DNA from: Planctomycetota bacterium
Lineage (GTDB): Bacteria > Planctomycetota > Phycisphaerae > Sedimentisphaerales > Anaerohalosphaeraceae
DNA: 7,518 bases
NCBI GenBank assembly: GCA_030637065.1
Contig: DAOVVQ010000187.1
Location: forward strand, 1 to 7,518
Direction: 5' to 3'
Shown here: positions 5,411 to 7,518 of the stretch, in pieces
How positions within the stretch are numbered: position 1 is the stretch's first letter
Layout of the letters: each line of letters begins with the position of its first letter
Notes under the pieces: model-generated
Told to the model about the DNA's origin: nothing
What the model saw: only the letters and a program-made list of their open reading frames with translations
The model's database searches: none
Program-made: the position numbers and the translations under genes

Positions 5411-7333
5411 ATGGATCATCAGGAAGGATCATTAGCGGAAATAACGGTAAAGGCGGTCGTTTTAGGCGTGCTGCTGTCAGTAATCCTCGCCGCAGCCAAC
5501 GCGTACCTCGGCCTATTCGCTGGGATGACGGTCTCAGCCTCCATACCCGCAGCCGTGGTCTCGATGGGCGTATTACGCCTCTTTCGCCGAAGCAACATTC
5601 TCGAAAACAACATAGTCCAGACCGCCGCCTCCGCAGGCGAATCCCTGGCAGCAGGCGTAATATTCACACTGCCCGCACTCGTGATATTAGGCTTCTGGGA
5701 CGACTTTGACTTCCTCTGGGTAACCGTCATAGCCGGATTCGGCGGACTCTTAGGCGTCCTGTTTACGATACCGCTCAGGCGCGCCCTGATCGTCGAAAGT
5801 AAGCTCAAGTTTCCAGAAGGCATAGCAACTGCCGAGGTCCTGAAATCCGGCCAGCGAAGCGACGGTGCCGGCATCAAGTATATCGCCCAGGCCGCCATCG
5901 CCGGCGGGCTGTTTAAGTTAGGCGGCGGCGGACTAAAAATATGGCTCGAGGCCGTCGAGGCTGCCAAAGGCATTGGCGGAACCATCGCCTATTTCGGCTC
6001 GAACTTAAGCCCGGCGCTCCTGTCGGTCGGCTACATCGTCGGCCTCAACATCGCCGTGCTGATCTTCTTAGGCGGCGTTGCCAACTGGCTCGTCGCAATA
6101 CCGATCTGTGCCTTGCTCGAAGAGTGGCCTTCATTAGCTAACGGCGAACCGATGGCCGCAGTGGATTGGGCCCACCAGATATGGTCGGCCAAGACGCGAT
6201 ACATCGGCGTAGGCGGAATGCTGGTAGGGGGGCTCTGGACCATTATCAAGCTCAGAACATCGCTCGTCGACGGCATAATGAGCGGCCTAAAGGCCTATCG
6301 CGGCAACGGCGAAGGAGCCCAGGTCAACAGAACCGAGCGCGATATGCCCATGAAGTGGATACTCATCCTGATCATATTCTCCGTAGTCCCGCTGTTCCTC
6401 GTTTACCAGGCGTTTGTAAAGGACGTCACCATCGCGATCCCGATGGCGATCACAATGCTGATAACGGGCTTCCTGTTTTCGGCTGTGGCAGGCTACATGG
6501 CAGGCCTGGTCGGTTCCTCCAACAATCCTATCTCCGGCGTAACCATCGCAACGGTGCTGGTCTCGGCGCTGCTGCTCTTAGTGCTGATGGGCAAAGGCGC
6601 CGAAAACGGCCCAGCCGCGGCGATAATAATCGGAAGCGTAGTCTGCTGTGCAGCCGCGATCGCCGGCGACAACATGCAGGACCTCAAAGCCGGCTATATC
6701 GTAGGCGCTACCCCGTGGAAACAGCAGGTAATGCAGATGGTCGGCACCGTCTCAGCGGCACTTGTCATGGCCCCAATTCTGATGCTGCTCTATAAGGCCT
6801 ACGGCTTTGCAGGCCACGCGTCCGCGACGGAAAACGCCCTGATCGCGCCACAGGCAAATCTGATCGCCTCCGTTGCCAAAGGTGTTTTCGAAGGTAACCT
6901 CCCCTGGAATTACGTCGGCATAGGAATGGCAGTTGCCGCAGCGATAATCGCAGCCGATATCTGGCTCGAAAAGAAGGGCAGCTCATTCCGTATGCCCGTC
7001 CTGGCGGTCGCTATCGGGATATATCTGCCCCTGGAACTTGAGGTCCCGATCTTCGCCGGCGGAATAATCCACCAGCTCTTAAAGTCATATCACCAGAGCA
7101 AAAAACTGCCCGAAGCCAAAGTCGAAACAGCCAACCGACACGGCCTGCTCTTCGCATCGGGCCTGATCACCGGAGAAGCGCTCATCGGAATACTACTGGC
7201 GGTACCGATCGTTCTCACAGCCAATCCCGACGTCCTCGCGGTAATGGATGCCCCGACAGGAGCCTGGCCACGCCCCGCGCTGCTCGTAGCAATAGCAGTA
7301 TGGCTCTACCGAACAGGCAGAGCAAAAGCGTAA
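5411..7333 (+). CDS. OPT-family oligopeptide transporter
   Basis: This 640-residue inner-membrane protein belongs to the prokaryotic OPT family, which imports oligopeptides or metal-chelate compounds, probably by proton coupling. The length is usual for the bacterial branch. About 14-16 hydrophobic segments are visible, the first at roughly 12-37. Family motifs are KFPEGIATAEVLKSG (133-147), GSSNNPISGVTIAT (368-381) and AGDNMQDLKAGYIVGATPWK (418-437). A C-terminal IYLPLELEVPIFAGGIIHQL (537-556) is also typical. Longer hydrophilic loops lie at about 237-262 and 296-314. The start has a ribosome binding site and an N-terminus that aligns well with the first membrane segment. The nearest promoter is at 4990-5018, so the gene may share a transcript with the 91-codon frame. 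Substrate cannot be told from the sequence. No truncation or frameshift is seen. Confidence 0.93.
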   Translation: MDHQEGSLAEITVKAVVLGVLLSVILAAANAYLGLFAGMTVSASIPAAVVSMGVLRLFRRSNILENNIVQTAASAGESLAAGVIFTLPALVILGFWDDFDFLWVTVIAGFGGLLGVLFTIPLRRALIVESKLKFPEGIATAEVLKSGQRSDGAGIKYIAQAAIAGGLFKLGGGGLKIWLEAVEAAKGIGGTIAYFGSNLSPALLSVGYIVGLNIAVLIFLGGVANWLVAIPICALLEEWPSLANGEPMAAVDWAHQIWSAKTRYIGVGGMLVGGLWTIIKLRTSLVDGIMSGLKAYRGNGEGAQVNRTERDMPMKWILILIIFSVVPLFLVYQAFVKDVTIAIPMAITMLITGFLFSAVAGYMAGLVGSSNNPISGVTIATVLVSALLLLVLMGKGAENGPAAAIIIGSVVCCAAAIAGDNMQDLKAGYIVGATPWKQQVMQMVGTVSAALVMAPILMLLYKAYGFAGHASATENALIAPQANLIASVAKGVFEGNLPWNYVGIGMAVAAAIIAADIWLEKKGSSFRMPVLAVAIGIYLPLELEVPIFAGGIIHQLLKSYHQSKKLPEAKVETANRHGLLFASGLITGEALIGILLAVPIVLTANPDVLAVMDAPTGAWPRPALLVAIAVWLYRTGRAKA

Positions 7334-7347
7334 GACCAGTAATTAAA

Positions 7348-7518
7348 TATTGCGATCAGTGCCATGCTTGTGCTCGCGCTGTGTTTCAAGGCGAAGCAAG
7401 GGTGGCAGCGTGTTTGGCGAAGCCAAACCGATGGCCGGTGCCACTGTGCATACGACCATCGGTTTGCTGCGCAAACGCGCTGCCACCCTTATTGCGAACT
7501 AAGGCTTCCAGCGATCAG
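7348..7518. repeat. Short direct repeats around the cloverleaf element
   Basis: TATTGCGA occurs at 7348-7355 and 7490-7497, and GCGATCAG at 7352-7359 and 7511-7518. They bracket the inverted repeat at 7398-7490. They could be remnants of a target-site duplication, but they do not sit symmetrically at the arm ends, and the second pair runs to the window edge. Confidence 0.3.
7398..7490. repeat. Long inverted repeat that folds into a four-way cloverleaf
   Basis: Arms 7398-7434 and 7456-7490 are inverted copies with a perfect 13-bp outer stem, AAGGGTGGCAGCG (7398-7410) against 7478-7490. A possible T-G pair 7411/7477 follows. Inside, three hairpins sit end to end with no unpaired base between them. 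H1 is GTTTGGC-GAA-GCCAAAC (7412-7428). H2 is CGATGG/CCATCG with a 21-nt loop (7429-7461). H3 is GTTTGC-TGC-GCAAAC (7462-7476). No T-run follows. It begins 64 nt after the transporter stop and could act as a 3' structure, but it looks more like a small mobile or REP/MITE-type element. Confidence 0.75.

Noticed and set aside
5419..5985. 188-codon minus-strand frame within the OPT gene
   Set aside because: It is the antisense of a well-supported membrane protein and its Ser/Pro/Arg-rich product is typical of a shadow frame.
6166..6795. 209-codon plus-strand frame overlapping the OPT gene
   Set aside because: It is an Arg-rich out-of-frame reading caused by C/A-ending codons of the OPT gene, which runs through uninterrupted.
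7398..7490. Integron attC site
   Set aside because: The arms lack the paired GTTRRRY/RYYYAAC core boxes at the ends, and no gene cassette or integrase is nearby.
7398..7490. tRNA gene, suggested by the cloverleaf shape
   Set aside because: Stem and loop lengths do not fit (13-bp basal stem, 3-nt side loops, 21-nt middle loop), and there is no T-loop GTTC motif or anticodon arm.

Overview
The window looks like a chromosomal segment from a Planctomycetota bacterium, most likely of the Phycisphaerae/Sedimentisphaerales type. This is inferred from three things: a secreted formylglycine-type sulfatase fused to a gluconolactonase-like propeller, a prokaryotic OPT-family transporter, and intergenic DNA packed with short dispersed repeats of a kind I associate with that group. 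No marker gene is present, so the assignment is tentative.

Layout: 1-113 is a short leader with a nested hairpin. 114-2909 (+) encodes a 931-residue exported protein: sulfatase, then a Gln/Gly/Arg-rich linker with duplicated modules, then an SMP-30/gluconolactonase (SGL) propeller. 2910-3040 is a convergent intergenic stretch with three short palindromes. 3041-4423 (-) encodes an exported HExxH metallopeptidase-like protein with a duplicated N-terminal module; it is visibly more AT-rich than its neighbours. 4424-4989 has no convincing gene and is a mosaic of repeats: T-tracts phased at about 10 bp, a near-identical 32-bp pair, and a 9-bp reiterated motif. A near-consensus sigma-70 promoter at 4990-5018 and a strong ribosome binding site precede a doubtful 91-codon reading frame (5084-5359) containing four AAACCCAAT units. 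5411-7333 (+) encodes a 640-residue OPT-family membrane transporter. 7334-7518 holds an inverted-repeat element that folds on paper into a complete four-way cloverleaf.

The genes do not form an obvious pathway. The sulfatase-lactonase and the metallopeptidase are both predicted to be exported and could degrade sulfated glycans and proteins. The OPT transporter could take up peptides or metal chelates, but a link between them is only inference. The protease gene is convergent with the sulfatase gene and divergent from the transporter gene, so three separate transcription units are likely. The strongest candidates for something not described are the cloverleaf repeat at 7398-7490, the repeat mosaic between the protease and transporter genes, and the sulfatase-SGL fusion with its internally duplicated linker.
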